Source: Bacteroidales bacterium (GTDB lineage: Bacteria; Bacteroidota; Bacteroidia; Bacteroidales; UBA7960). From it: 44,334 bases of DNA. Shown here piece by piece: positions 18,268 through 26,854 of the stretch (position 1 is the first letter of the stretch; each line of letters starts with the position of its first letter). A program made the position numbers and the translations under genes. The notes below the pieces were generated by a model. It did no database searches. It was given only the letters and a program-made list of their open reading frames with translations, and was not told where the DNA came from. The stretch lies in NCBI GenBank assembly GCA_007131245.1, contig SLQX01000182.1, positions 1-44,334 of the forward strand, given 5' to 3'.

Positions 18268-18275
18268 CAAACCTA
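18268..18275 (-). promoter_or_regulatory. Candidate -7 box for the cyclophilin-S4 unit
   Basis: On the minus strand this reads TAGGTTTG, matching TAnnTTTG, 40 bases before the chosen start. No TTG sits at the expected 19-base distance. Confidence 0.35.
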
Positions 18276-18374
18276 CTAATTTTTGAGCAATTTTTTTGAC
18301 AACTTTATGTCAATAACTCCTGAAGAAGCGGAAATGCTGGTGGGTTTTCCGGCAGTTTTTAATCCGTGGCTGGA

Positions 18375-19190
18375 TTAGTCTACCCTGGATGTCATTGGGT
18401 TTTTAAGTCCTTCGTAGTTTGTCAGCTCCATTTTTACACTTCCTACCACAATTCCAGATTGGGCCAGTACAGGGATTTTGTTTTCATCATCAGATATCCA
18501 CAGGGTCATTGGATATGGTTGGCTGAATACTTCCCCTTCCAGCACCTGGGGCCTAAAGCGCAAAGTGTTAAAGGTGCCAATACGTGTATGTACCCTCTCC
18601 CTGCCGTCGAAAACCACCCGTGAAACATAAACGGTATCATCAAGGAAAAAATTTACATCATACACATCTCCTACCTCTGCATCATCATAATTGTAAGTAC
18701 GCAGGTAATAAAAGGCGGAAATGATATCCTGAACATTCTCCACAACAGGAACAGTGTCTGTGTTACTATAGGCAATATTATTACGTTGGTCAAACATTAC
18801 ATCCTGGCTTTTGCGGTAGCCCCCTTCATTAATTCGCCGGATAAACAAAAGGGGCACAATGGCCTGATCATCAATATAGGTTTCATAGCGGTTTACCACA
18901 CGAAAGAAAAAGTTAAAAGCTCCCTGGGTATTGCCAAGACCTACAACATTCATGGTGTTGCGGCCCCCCACAACTTCATTATTGTCCTTAATTTCCAGTG
19001 ACGCACTGCCAGCGTGTACATTACCGGTGAGGTAGCTATCGTAAAATACCCTGTAGCTTATCTTTTCCCCACGCTGAAAGGCAGTGTTTTCAAGGGTTCT
19101 TAATCCCTGTGCAAAAGTTTTTTCGCCTGCCAGAAAATGGCATAACAGGATGGCAGATAAGATTATAAAAATTTTGGAAGTCGTTTGCAT
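18375..19190 (-). CDS. DUF3108 family secreted protein
   Basis: 271 residues with an N-terminal signal peptide ending near TFAQ. The body begins RGEKISYRVFYDSYLTGNVH (the DUF3108 opening pattern GE.L.Y.V.Y....AG) and ends in WISDDENKIPV followed by VGSVKMELTNYEGL, also typical. Predicted to be a beta-rich protein of the periplasm or outer membrane; no function is established that I can state. It stands alone, 146 bases upstream of the cyclophilin gene in the direction of transcription. Confidence 0.82.
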   Translation of the reverse strand: MQTTSKIFIILSAILLCHFLAGEKTFAQGLRTLENTAFQRGEKISYRVFYDSYLTGNVHAGSASLEIKDNNEVVGGRNTMNVVGLGNTQGAFNFFFRVVNRYETYIDDQAIVPLLFIRRINEGGYRKSQDVMFDQRNNIAYSNTDTVPVVENVQDIISAFYYLRTYNYDDAEVGDVYDVNFFLDDTVYVSRVVFDGRERVHTRIGTFNTLRFRPQVLEGEVFSQPYPMTLWISDDENKIPVLAQSGIVVGSVKMELTNYEGLKNPMTSRVD

Positions 19191-19216
19191 AGTCGTTTCA
19201 TTTTTGGTTTAAAAAA

Positions 19217-19261
19217 CCACCTTCTGTTGGAGCAAAACATGTTTGATGCAATACAAGGTGG
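19217..19261 (-). repeat. Leader hairpin before the DUF3108 gene
   Basis: CCACCTT (19217-19223) and AAGGTGG (19255-19261) are perfect 7-base complements, extended inward by a second short helix of about four pairs (19226-19229 region with CAAT at 19249-19252). It falls just before the start codon of the minus-strand gene, so it would be in the 5' untranslated part of that message. Confidence 0.5.
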
Positions 19262-19470
19262 CTTATTAATGGTTAAAGATACTAAATGAACGTGGTATTG
19301 TCATGAAGCGTTCATTGAGAATTTTGTTTTTCTTTTTTTTAACCAAAAAGTGTTCCATTAAGTGATTATGAAGTGAATTCATAGCGGATGGAAATGATTA
19401 AGTGTTATGATATTTGCAAAAAGCAGTTAAAAACAATACCATCTGAAGATGTCTTTAGGCCTTGGTGCAA

Positions 19471-20511
19471 TCAATCCGTTTTTTTCTGAATGCTCATGTC
19501 CAGAATTAGATTTTCGGGCTGGAGCTCAATTTGGTTAATTTGGAGGCGGGCAGTTTTTACGGCCACTTCCCTGGCTAATTCAGAGGATTCGGGTTGATGG
19601 TTTTCTCCCACAACACGTATTCTCATGCTTGATTGTTCGGTGGCAAGTGCCAGGTGTTTCAGTGTTTGTTTTATGAAATTTCCCCAAAGACCGTTGTATG
19701 CTGTCAGGGGGCGGCTGTTGGATTCATGTTGCGAATCTGTAAAACGGTATAGGAAAACCGGGAATTCTACCTCCTGGCCATTTCGCTCAGATCTTACCAG
19801 CTCGCGCCTGCCCTTTTGAATACAATGAAAAGAAGTCTTTTGTACCTGATCTTTTTTTATAATGGTGCTCTGGATATTGTATGCTGCCTGGGGCTCAAAC
19901 AGGTTGCCAATTCTCGCTTCCACATACAGAACCGTAGCTTCAGAAGTAACAATAAAGTCTTTCTGTTTTCGGCTTCCTGCAGGTCGATATTTTACCAATA
20001 TAATGGATTCGTTGTATTGGGTGACATGCTGATCAATGATTGTAAAGCTTTCCCTGGAAGCACTGTCTGTCGCAGACAGCCTAAAGTATGTGTCGAAACG
20101 GTGACGGTACCCTTTGGAGCGATGACCGGGTTTGTCTGAAGAAAATACGTCTCGGTAATATTCAATTTTTGTGTGACTGAACAGCATAGCCATTGTTTTT
20201 GCCCGAAACAGCGCCTGTTCAAAAGCTTCGTCTTCAGGTAAGTCAGGATCTGATATGCCAATGGCGAAAACATTTTGGCTATCGCCAGCCGGAGGGTGAA
20301 AAAACCAATCGGGCAGAGTATCGGGAAAGTAGCTTAAATGGGTGATGTTTTCAAACAAGGGAAGGTTTCGGGAAGCAGATTGAACTTGAGTTTCCTGTTC
20401 AAAAATTTTCCGGAAGGATGAGGGTGTCTGACAGAAACTTTCTCCCACGCCTGATAATATCAAAAAGGCAGATATCAAAAAAAGTGAATATACATTGTTT
20501 CTCATGGACAT
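19471..20511 (-). CDS. Secreted protein with LPP20-like domain
   Basis: 346 residues from the ATG at 20511 (another ATG lies two codons in, at 20505); a longer frame to 20604 would run through a promoter box. A signal peptide is clear (LFLISAFLILSGVGESFCQ). Residues about 60-110 read LPDWFFHPPAGDS, then VFAIGISDPDLPEDEAFEQA, which resembles the LPP20 pattern PDW.......YAVG....A...A...A. The rest is beta-rich, with no catalytic motif seen. Function unknown; an envelope protein is likely. It is divergently transcribed from the protease gene across about 265 bases. Confidence 0.65.
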   Translation of the reverse strand: MSMRNNVYSLFLISAFLILSGVGESFCQTPSSFRKIFEQETQVQSASRNLPLFENITHLSYFPDTLPDWFFHPPAGDSQNVFAIGISDPDLPEDEAFEQALFRAKTMAMLFSHTKIEYYRDVFSSDKPGHRSKGYRHRFDTYFRLSATDSASRESFTIIDQHVTQYNESIILVKYRPAGSRKQKDFIVTSEATVLYVEARIGNLFEPQAAYNIQSTIIKKDQVQKTSFHCIQKGRRELVRSERNGQEVEFPVFLYRFTDSQHESNSRPLTAYNGLWGNFIKQTLKHLALATEQSSMRIRVVGENHQPESSELAREVAVKTARLQINQIELQPENLILDMSIQKKTD

Positions 20512-20590
20512 GCAATGCCTGTGAACTAAGACTTCTGAATTGCTTTTTATTTGAGGTTGCCTGTTAGAACGGTGCAAAATACCCCCAATG

Positions 20591-20598
20591 CAAATATA
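20591..20598 (-). promoter_or_regulatory. Candidate -7 box for the LPP20-like gene
   Basis: The minus strand reads TATATTTG, matching TAnnTTTG, about 80 bases before the chosen start; the upstream -33 element is not clear. Confidence 0.4.
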
Positions 20599-20775
20599 AT
20601 TCAAAAAGACACGCCAGTAAAAACAAAGTATCTGGTTTATTCATGGTGCCGCTAAGATGTGCAGCCGAACTCTCATATAGTTGTCGATGGTACGCAGAAA
20701 AATTATTCGCCATTACGCTTTTACAGCTAAAATGAAAAATTTGTAGTAAATTAGCTTTAAAAAAACATTAAAAAG

Positions 20776-23739
20776 ATGCGACAGGTAGATGTTTGTCTTG
20801 TTGTTTTTATTCTTTTAGGGGTGTTTCCCATTGCAGGTAAGGCACAGTTGATGCAGGGCGGTTTGCCCCGGGCAATGGAAAACCCCGGCCTGTTGAATAC
20901 GCAGTCTTTTGCCAAAGTAGAAGCACTGAATGTGGAGGCCCTGAAACAGGAAGACAAAATGCTGGATACCATCGCCGGTGTTCCATGGCGGTTTGGGGAA
21001 AATATACCTGTTCATGTTTTACCGGATAAAGAGGGTGATTGGCATAAAGACTTAGATGGTGGACGTTTGTGGCAATATGGAATAATAAGTCCAGGTGCTT
21101 TGAGCATCAACCTGGTTTTTCATCCTTATCGTTTGCCACCAGGGGCTGAGTTGTTTGTTTACAGCAGCGATGGAAAAGAAATACTGGGTGCCTTTGATCA
21201 CCGGAACAACCAGGATGACGGCTATTTTGCCACAAGCCTGATTTTTTCGGATTCTGTTATAGTGGAATATTTTGAACCCGCATGGGTTGCTTTTGAAGGG
21301 GAGTTCAGTATTGTGCAGGTTACTCATGGATACAGGGGTGTCCGGACTTTTGCCGACAAAGCCTTTGGCGATTCGGGGTATTGCAATATAAATGTGGCCT
21401 GCGATGTGGCTCTCCCTTATGCCGACCAGGTTCGCGCAGTGGGGTTGATGCTGGTGGGCAGCGATTCTTTTTGCACCGGTTCGCTCATAAATAATACAAA
21501 CAATGACGGAACTCCCTTTTTTCTGTCAGCAAACCATTGTTATAAAGACCCTTCCACCGTTGTGATCTGGTTTAACTGGGAGAGTGAAACCTGTGAAAAT
21601 CCGGAACACTCACCCCCTCACCAGGCTTTGTCAGGTGCAGTGGATCGTGCCAGGTATGTTTACAGTACCTTTCAAAAAACAGGGTCGGATATGTGGTTGC
21701 TGGAGCTGAATGACTTGCCTCCCTACGAATATGATTTGTTCTACAGTGGCTGGAACAGGGCAGAAGATGCCTCAGACATAGACTCGGTAGTTGCTGTACA
21801 CCACCCCAGCGGAGATGTTAAAAAATTTTCTTGGTCAACAGACGATTTGGTTGTATCAGGCTACGGACCTGCCAACCCGGAGTATGATACCCATTGGAAA
21901 GTAACTTCGTGGGATGCGGGTACCACCACCGAGGGGGGCTCATCAGGTTCTCCCTTGCTGGATAACCACGGGCGTATTATTGGTCAGTTGCATGGTGGTT
22001 TGGCAGCGTGTGGCAACACAGACCCGGACTGGTATGGTCGGCTGGCGGTATCCTGGGAAGGGGGAGGTGATAGCCAAAACCGCCTGAAAGACTGGCTGGA
22101 CCCTGACGATACGGATGCTATGGCAGTTTTTGGATATCAACCGGAATATCATTTCATCGAATCGTCTGTGGCTGGAGGACATGGAGGTGTTATCGACCCC
22201 TCAGCATGGGTGATGGAAAACCGTGATTACACTTTTTATTTTTCACCCTGGCAGGACTATCTCATTGCGGATGTGCTGGTAAATGGACAAAGTGTTGGTG
22301 CAGTGGATAGTTATACGTTTGAGAATGTTAATTCCGGACAAACCATTGAGGTGGTTTTTGCACCAGATACTTTCACCATCATGTCTGACTTTGAAGGAAG
22401 TGGCATTGTTGAACCCCAAGGGGAGGTTGCCATTGGCTACGGTTCGGATATTACTTTTGTTTTTACTCCGGATGAAGGGTACCAGGTTGTGAATGTTTGG
22501 GTTGATGGAGAAAGCCTGGGGGTTCTGGAAAGCTATACCTTTGAAAATGTCACCTCAGACCATACCCTTCATGTGACATTTGACATAAACACCTACACTA
22601 TTATTGCCACAGCATCTTCCGGGGGAGTCACAGACCCTTCGGGTGAAATAGAGGTAACCCATGGTTCAGATAAAGCTTTTGTGTTTTCTTCCTTTGATGG
22701 CTACCACATTGCCGATATATTGGTAGATGGTATAAGCATAGGAGCCTTGGATAGTCATACCTTTGAAAATGTCACCTCAGATCACACCCTACATGCTGTT
22801 TTTGAGGTTAATACTTACACTGTAACTGCTACACATACACATGGAGGCTTTATGCAACCGGAAGGCTATATTGCTGTGAGTCATGGAGATGATCTTACAT
22901 TTAACATTGAGACTTATAATGGCTATCACATGGTGGATGTACTGGTTGATGAACAAAGCGTTGGGATGGTGAACACCTACACCTTTGAAAATATCACTTC
23001 ATCACACACGATCTCTGCCATCTTTGCCACGAATACTTACATTATTACTGCCTCATCAGGCAGTGGAGGAACCATTGAGCCCCAAGGCGAAGTAGATGTG
23101 AATCATGGGGAAGACCAGCTTTTTTTCATCACCCCATCAGCAGGTTATCATATCTCCAATGTAAAAGTTGACGGGGAAAGTATGGGTGATTTGGACTCCT
23201 TTACTTTTGAAAATGTAACATCTGATCATCTAATAGAGGCACTGTTTTCAAAAACTACCTATACCCTTACATTGGAGGTCTTTGACGAACAAAACAACTT
23301 TTTGAATGATGCGGAAGTTACCCTGGAAGGTGAATCCTTTGACCCCGGGGTTTATATGTTTGATGGATTGGAGCCGGGAAGTTACAGCTACTTGGTATCC
23401 CGTGAAGGGTTTTTCCCTTCAGGCCGTGATGTTGAGATTTTTGATTCGGATGTTACGGAGCAAGTCATACTTGTTGTTGATGATACGGGAGTAGTCGGTG
23501 TTTCGGGATCTGAATTACAGATATACCCCAATCCGGCCAGCAATCAGCTGTTTATTTCGTGTCATAAAAGACCTGCCTCTGTTCAGCTTGTGGACATGGC
23601 CGGAAGAGTGATTGCTGAAACTACTGCTCCCGGCAAGCTGACGGTCATTGATACGGCGATGATTCAAGATGGGTTTTATGTGGTTCGAGTGGTTTTACCT
23701 GATGAGATATTGATTCAGAAAGTGCAGGTAAAAAAATAA
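20776..23739 (+). CDS. Secreted trypsin-fold serine protease with five repeats and a type IX secretion sorting domain
   Basis: 987 residues. A signal peptide (LGVFPIAGKAQ) is followed by a prodomain to about residue 200. The chymotrypsin-fold domain (about 205-450) shows H254 (SANHC), D305 (GSDMWLLEL) and S390 (GGSSGSPLL); the pattern is closest to lysyl endopeptidase, which cuts after lysine, but the specificity is inference. Residues 458-827 are five units of exactly 74 residues, of the InlB B-repeat/Flg_new type, each ending near TFENVTSDHT. Then comes a beta domain (TYTLTLEVFDEQNN) and a C-terminal type A sorting signal from about 915 (LQIYPNPASNQLFISC to IQKVQVKK), which directs export through the type IX system and anchoring or release at the surface. 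Confidence 0.92.
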   Translation: MRQVDVCLVVFILLGVFPIAGKAQLMQGGLPRAMENPGLLNTQSFAKVEALNVEALKQEDKMLDTIAGVPWRFGENIPVHVLPDKEGDWHKDLDGGRLWQYGIISPGALSINLVFHPYRLPPGAELFVYSSDGKEILGAFDHRNNQDDGYFATSLIFSDSVIVEYFEPAWVAFEGEFSIVQVTHGYRGVRTFADKAFGDSGYCNINVACDVALPYADQVRAVGLMLVGSDSFCTGSLINNTNNDGTPFFLSANHCYKDPSTVVIWFNWESETCENPEHSPPHQALSGAVDRARYVYSTFQKTGSDMWLLELNDLPPYEYDLFYSGWNRAEDASDIDSVVAVHHPSGDVKKFSWSTDDLVVSGYGPANPEYDTHWKVTSWDAGTTTEGGSSGSPLLDNHGRIIGQLHGGLAACGNTDPDWYGRLAVSWEGGGDSQNRLKDWLDPDDTDAMAVFGYQPEYHFIESSVAGGHGGVIDPSAWVMENRDYTFYFSPWQDYLIADVLVNGQSVGAVDSYTFENVNSGQTIEVVFAPDTFTIMSDFEGSGIVEPQGEVAIGYGSDITFVFTPDEGYQVVNVWVDGESLGVLESYTFENVTSDHTLHVTFDINTYTIIATASSGGVTDPSGEIEVTHGSDKAFVFSSFDGYHIADILVDGISIGALDSHTFENVTSDHTLHAVFEVNTYTVTATHTHGGFMQPEGYIAVSHGDDLTFNIETYNGYHMVDVLVDEQSVGMVNTYTFENITSSHTISAIFATNTYIITASSGSGGTIEPQGEVDVNHGEDQLFFITPSAGYHISNVKVDGESMGDLDSFTFENVTSDHLIEALFSKTTYTLTLEVFDEQNNFLNDAEVTLEGESFDPGVYMFDGLEPGSYSYLVSREGFFPSGRDVEIFDSDVTEQVILVVDDTGVVGVSGSELQIYPNPASNQLFISCHKRPASVQLVDMAGRVIAETTAPGKLTVIDTAMIQDGFYVVRVVLPDEILIQKVQVKK
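22147..23256 (+). repeat. Five tandem 222-base coding repeats in the protease gene
   Basis: Units begin at 22147, 22369, 22591, 22813 and 23035, each exactly 222 bases (74 codons). Each carries a GG or SG turn, a G.YH...VLVDG-like core and a TFENVTS-like end. The DNA has diverged, so slippage is not acute, but the identical length shows strict in-frame duplication. Confidence 0.9.
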
Positions 23740-23789
23740 ACATTTGTGGTAATTGTTTTTGAAAAACCTTTCAGGATAATAAAAATTTG

Positions 23790-23797
23790 TAATTTTG
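23790..23797 (+). promoter_or_regulatory. Promoter -7 box for tRNA-Arg
   Basis: TAATTTTG matches TAnnTTTG and ends 10 bases before the tRNA, where a tRNA transcript start would fall. The triplet 19 bases upstream is CTT rather than TTG. Confidence 0.5.
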
Positions 23798-23807
23798 CAC
23801 ACCCAAA

Positions 23808-23881
23808 GGCTCCGTAGTTCAATTGGATAGAATAGCAGATTCCGGTTCTGTCGGTTGGGGGTTCGAGTCCCCCCGGAGTCA
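23808..23881 (+). tRNA. tRNA-Arg, anticodon CCG
   Basis: 74 bases. Acceptor GGCTCCG pairs with CGGAGTC; D stem GTTC/GAAT; anticodon stem GCAGA/TCTGT with loop TTCCGGT, giving anticodon CCG (reads CGG, arginine); variable loop of 5; T arm GGGGG-TTCGAGT-CCCCC; discriminator A at 23881. The 3' CCA is not encoded. It stands alone between its own promoter box and a terminator. Confidence 0.95.
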
Positions 23882-23882
23882 C

Positions 23883-23914
23883 AAAAAAAGGCCTCGTTTT
23901 GCGAGGCCTTTTTT
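23883..23914. terminator. Two-way intrinsic terminator between tRNA-Arg and the DUF4837 gene
   Basis: GGCCTCG (23890-23896) pairs with CGAGGCC (23902-23908), with a 5-base loop, preceded by A7 and followed by T6. It can stop both the tRNA transcript and the convergent DUF4837 transcript. Confidence 0.92.
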
Positions 23915-23932
23915 GATAGGGTTGCTTTGCTC

Positions 23933-24961
23933 TCAGGCGGTTATTTCATTATCCTCATCCTCTTCTTTTTCCTCTTCATAAACTTCAACACTATACATCA
24001 GGGCTTCTACCTGCCGCAAATAATTTCTTTTGTCAAACTTTGGGGCATATACAAACCCATCCAGGTTGATAAGCCTGCTGTTTTTCTCGTCTACAAATGT
24101 TATGTTTACAAATGGGCCGCCCATATAATCATCTTTCACTCTCCAGAGACCCCTGGCTTCCATTGCATAAATGTCATTAAAGTTGATCTCTTTATACATG
24201 TGGTCTATGTCTGGGTATGTGGTCATATAGGTATCGGGAAAAGTTCCGGGAATATGCTGGCGGGTAATAGAATCGCGCCGGGCCTCGATCACTTCGGGTG
24301 AAAAGTCCACATCGGGGTCTGTATAAGGGAGTACCGTAATAAGGAGCCCGAGTTCAAGTTCTTCCCGTGAGCCGGTTTGACGCAACCACACAAAGTTGTC
24401 TTCCTGTTTGGCAACAAAGTATCCTTCGGGAACGGCAACATCCAGCTTTAATCGTTCACGAACGGTGTTTCTTGCCTGGTAGTTGAGCATCCGCTTGTAA
24501 GCATTTACCAGTCTTTCCCGTTCGCTTTCAAGGTAATAATTGAAGAACGTTTCCCGGTTGCGTTCCAGGATTCTTTTCAGTGTTTCTTCATCAGGAACTT
24601 TCAGGGTTACAACCATTTGTGGATATGCCCAACTGTCGCGGGCCATGTTAATTTCACCTTTTTCGAGGGCGCCATCAAACTCAACCCGTAAAATGTTTCT
24701 GTGGGTTTCAAACAGCCTTACAAAGCCAGCATGATTGATTTGTATGATGTTGAACATGGGCTCTGCCTGGGGAAGCATAGGTACGTAAGTGGCAAAATTT
24801 TCACGGATTATTTCACCGGCATACCCACCCCAACGGGAGTCGTTTACAACTACCAGTAATTCTCCTGCCTTTCCTGATGCTGCTGGTTTGCGCGGCCCCT
24901 CAGTGGTGCCACAGGCATAAACAAAAACAGCTAAAAATAAAATTGTGACGATTCTTTTCAT
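23933..24961 (-). CDS. DUF4837 family lipoprotein
   Basis: 342 residues. A lipoprotein signal (FLAVFVYACG) is followed by ASGKAGELLVVVNDSRW, the opening typical of DUF4837, a Bacteroidota family without known activity. The middle is helical with many charged residues and a run of Arg. The C-terminus is strongly acidic (EEEKEEDEDNEITA). It is transcribed away from the VanZ-like gene and ends at a shared two-way terminator next to tRNA-Arg. Function unknown. Confidence 0.85.
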   Translation of the reverse strand: MKRIVTILFLAVFVYACGTTEGPRKPAASGKAGELLVVVNDSRWGGYAGEIIRENFATYVPMLPQAEPMFNIIQINHAGFVRLFETHRNILRVEFDGALEKGEINMARDSWAYPQMVVTLKVPDEETLKRILERNRETFFNYYLESERERLVNAYKRMLNYQARNTVRERLKLDVAVPEGYFVAKQEDNFVWLRQTGSREELELGLLITVLPYTDPDVDFSPEVIEARRDSITRQHIPGTFPDTYMTTYPDIDHMYKEINFNDIYAMEARGLWRVKDDYMGGPFVNITFVDEKNSRLINLDGFVYAPKFDKRNYLRQVEALMYSVEVYEEEKEEDEDNEITA

Positions 24962-24992
24962 GGCTATGAGGGTTTAAAAAGGACTGTATGAA

Positions 24993-25011
24993 AGATTAAC
25001 AAACTTAATCT
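24993..25011. repeat. Small palindrome between divergent genes
   Basis: AGATTAA and TTAATCT, 7-base complements around a 5-base centre (CAAAC), lie about 32 bases upstream of the DUF4837 start. Possible operator or hairpin; low information. Confidence 0.3.
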
Positions 25012-25155
25012 ATGTTTTATTGTTAGTTCTTGTCAAAAATAAGAAAAACAAACAGTTTAACCGGGACATTTTTTAGTGTAGCAAAATAAGTGTCCATTTT
25101 TTACATTATTATAACTGGGAATTACTCCCTCAAAAAGTACTACATTAATGTCATA

Positions 25156-25590
25156 ATGCTGAATAAATTACCCAAAAATAGTATGTATCATTTCTCTGCA
25201 AAAATTCTTTTCTGGGGCTACAACCTCCTTCTACTGTTGTTTGCGTTAATGCCGTTAAGCTCGGTAGGAGTGAGTGGTTTGAACAAAACCGAGGTGATGG
25301 GTTTTCGCTCTGACCACTTGCTACACATGCTTGTTTTTGTGCCATGGTATACTCTGGCTGTTTTTTCTTTTTATTCGGGCCGGTTATGGCAGTATATTTT
25401 GCTGTTTGTAGCGGGGTTAATATTTGGTTTTTTTGCCGAGTTTGTTCAGTATTTTATCAGCTATCGTTCTTATAACTTTCATGATTTATGGGCTAACCTA
25501 ATAGGTGTTACTGCCGGGGTAGCTTTGTATTTTGTAGCTCTTCCCTTTTTGAAGAAGTACAGGCTTTTACCTATAGCTCAAAAGGAGTAA
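25156..25590 (+). CDS. VanZ-like membrane protein
   Basis: 144 residues from the ATG at 25156; another start at 25183 (MYHFSAK) is equally plausible, and one at 25090 less so. Four hydrophobic segments are visible, with the VanZ landmarks RSDHLLHMLVFVP and FAEFVQYFISYRSYNFHDLW. VanZ proteins are integral membrane proteins, some linked to glycopeptide resistance, but most chromosomal copies have no known role, and nothing here indicates resistance. Confidence 0.85.
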   Translation: MLNKLPKNSMYHFSAKILFWGYNLLLLLFALMPLSSVGVSGLNKTEVMGFRSDHLLHMLVFVPWYTLAVFSFYSGRLWQYILLFVAGLIFGFFAEFVQYFISYRSYNFHDLWANLIGVTAGVALYFVALPFLKKYRLLPIAQKE

Positions 25591-25624
25591 AACCCACTCA
25601 ACATGGAATGCAGGCCCGTTAAAA

Positions 25625-25657
25625 ATTCCTATCTTTACTTGTTGTAATTATAGGAAT
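25625..25657. repeat. Inverted repeat upstream of the 2-epimerase-like gene
   Basis: ATTCCTAT (25625-25632) and ATAGGAAT (25650-25657) are perfect complements with a 17-base spacer. A promoter-like TATCTTTA (25630-25637) overlaps the left arm, so an operator is possible. Confidence 0.4.
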
Positions 25658-25727
25658 ATGCCACTACCCATAGAAGGCTCCCTGAGCTTTGGAAGGGGGT
25701 TTGTTGTTGAATAAAATTCTGCTCCAA

Positions 25728-26825
25728 ATGAAAAAAGTTATAAGTTTTGCCGCTTCACCCCAAAATTTATTAAAAGTTTCGGCTGTTGACAAAGCATTTA
25801 AGAAGTACCGGAAGGAGGTTAAGCATCTGATATGTCATGCTGGTTATGAACAGGAAGAAAAAAAATCTCTTTCTTCTTTTGAAGATATTGTGTTCCCCCG
25901 AAGACACTATTATGTATCGGTAGGCTATGGTAGCCATGCTGCACAAACAGCGCGTACCATGTTGGAAGTGGAGAAAATACTCATAGAAGAACAACCTGAT
26001 TTGGTCCTGCTGTCGGGTTATCAGGATGCCGCCCTGGCATTCGGCATAACTGCCTCCAAAATGAAAATACCCATCGCACATATGGATGCAGGCCTGCGAA
26101 GCTTTGAAAAGCACAATCCTGCAGAAATCAACAGGATGCTCACAGATGTGCTGTGTGACTTCTATTTTGTCAGCGAGCACAGTGCCATGAAAAACTTACG
26201 CGACGCCGGCCTGGATAATGGAAATATCAACTACTGCGGTAACCCCCTTGTTGATACTATAGAATTGTACTGGTCGGATATGGAAGAGTCAGATGTGCTT
26301 AAAAAATTGAATATTACCGATGATACATTTGTTTTGGCAACTTTCCATCAATCTGAAAATCTGCGTAAAGAAGATGGATTTGATGCTGTTTTCCAGATGC
26401 TTTCCAGGCTTAGTAAGTCCTGCAAAGTAGTATGGGTTCTTCCCGATTATGAGTACAATAACTTTGCCCAAATCAGCGGAGGTAAAAAGTTGCCATCCAG
26501 TCTGTTGCTATCCAGTCCACTGCCTTATACCGATTTTCTGGCACTAATGAACAATGCAGAGGTGGTTATTACAGATACTGAGAGCATACAGGAGGAGAGC
26601 ACCTACTTGAGTGCACAATGCCTTACGGTAAAAAAGTACACCGAACGAATTGTAACCCTTGAGGTAGGCACCAACCAACTGATGGGTTTAGATTTTGAAA
26701 AAACAGAAAAAACAGCCCTCGAAGTTATCAATGGTAACATCAAGCCTGGCCGTATCCCGGAATTATGGGACGGTAAAGCAGCCAGGCGCATTGTTGATAT
26801 ACTTTTCAGTGAAATGCAGGAGTAA
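25728..26825 (+). CDS. UDP-N-acetylglucosamine 2-epimerase homologue with altered active site
   Basis: 365 residues from the ATG at 25728; a longer frame adds an unconserved leader. The fold is that of non-hydrolysing UDP-GlcNAc 2-epimerase (WecB), shown by HMDAGLRSFEKHNPAEINRM, then TFHQSENLR, ITDTESIQEES and YTERIV. Several key positions differ from E. coli WecB: the usual HGDT reads SGYQ (Asp95 becomes Tyr98), HVEAGLR reads HMDAGLR (Glu117 becomes Asp120), GTRPE near the start reads ASPQ, and the SGG of the UDP-binding loop reads TES (284-286). The catalytic-region His207 and Glu133 remain. It may be a different sugar-nucleotide enzyme or inactive. It is convergent with the KamA-type gene. 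Confidence 0.8.
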   Translation: MKKVISFAASPQNLLKVSAVDKAFKKYRKEVKHLICHAGYEQEEKKSLSSFEDIVFPRRHYYVSVGYGSHAAQTARTMLEVEKILIEEQPDLVLLSGYQDAALAFGITASKMKIPIAHMDAGLRSFEKHNPAEINRMLTDVLCDFYFVSEHSAMKNLRDAGLDNGNINYCGNPLVDTIELYWSDMEESDVLKKLNITDDTFVLATFHQSENLRKEDGFDAVFQMLSRLSKSCKVVWVLPDYEYNNFAQISGGKKLPSSLLLSSPLPYTDFLALMNNAEVVITDTESIQEESTYLSAQCLTVKKYTERIVTLEVGTNQLMGLDFEKTEKTALEVINGNIKPGRIPELWDGKAARRIVDILFSEMQE

Positions 26826-26854
26826 GACAATGATAATTCCAGATTATTGTATTT

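Noticed and set aside
18308-18379. A 23-residue open frame on the plus strand starting [11 protein letters not shown].
   Set aside because: It is very short, overlaps the end of the DUF3108 gene, has no promoter or homology, and is likely chance.
23855-24301. A 148-residue plus-strand frame across the tRNA end and the terminator.
   Set aside because: It begins inside the tRNA, runs through a strong terminator and is antisense to the DUF4837 gene.
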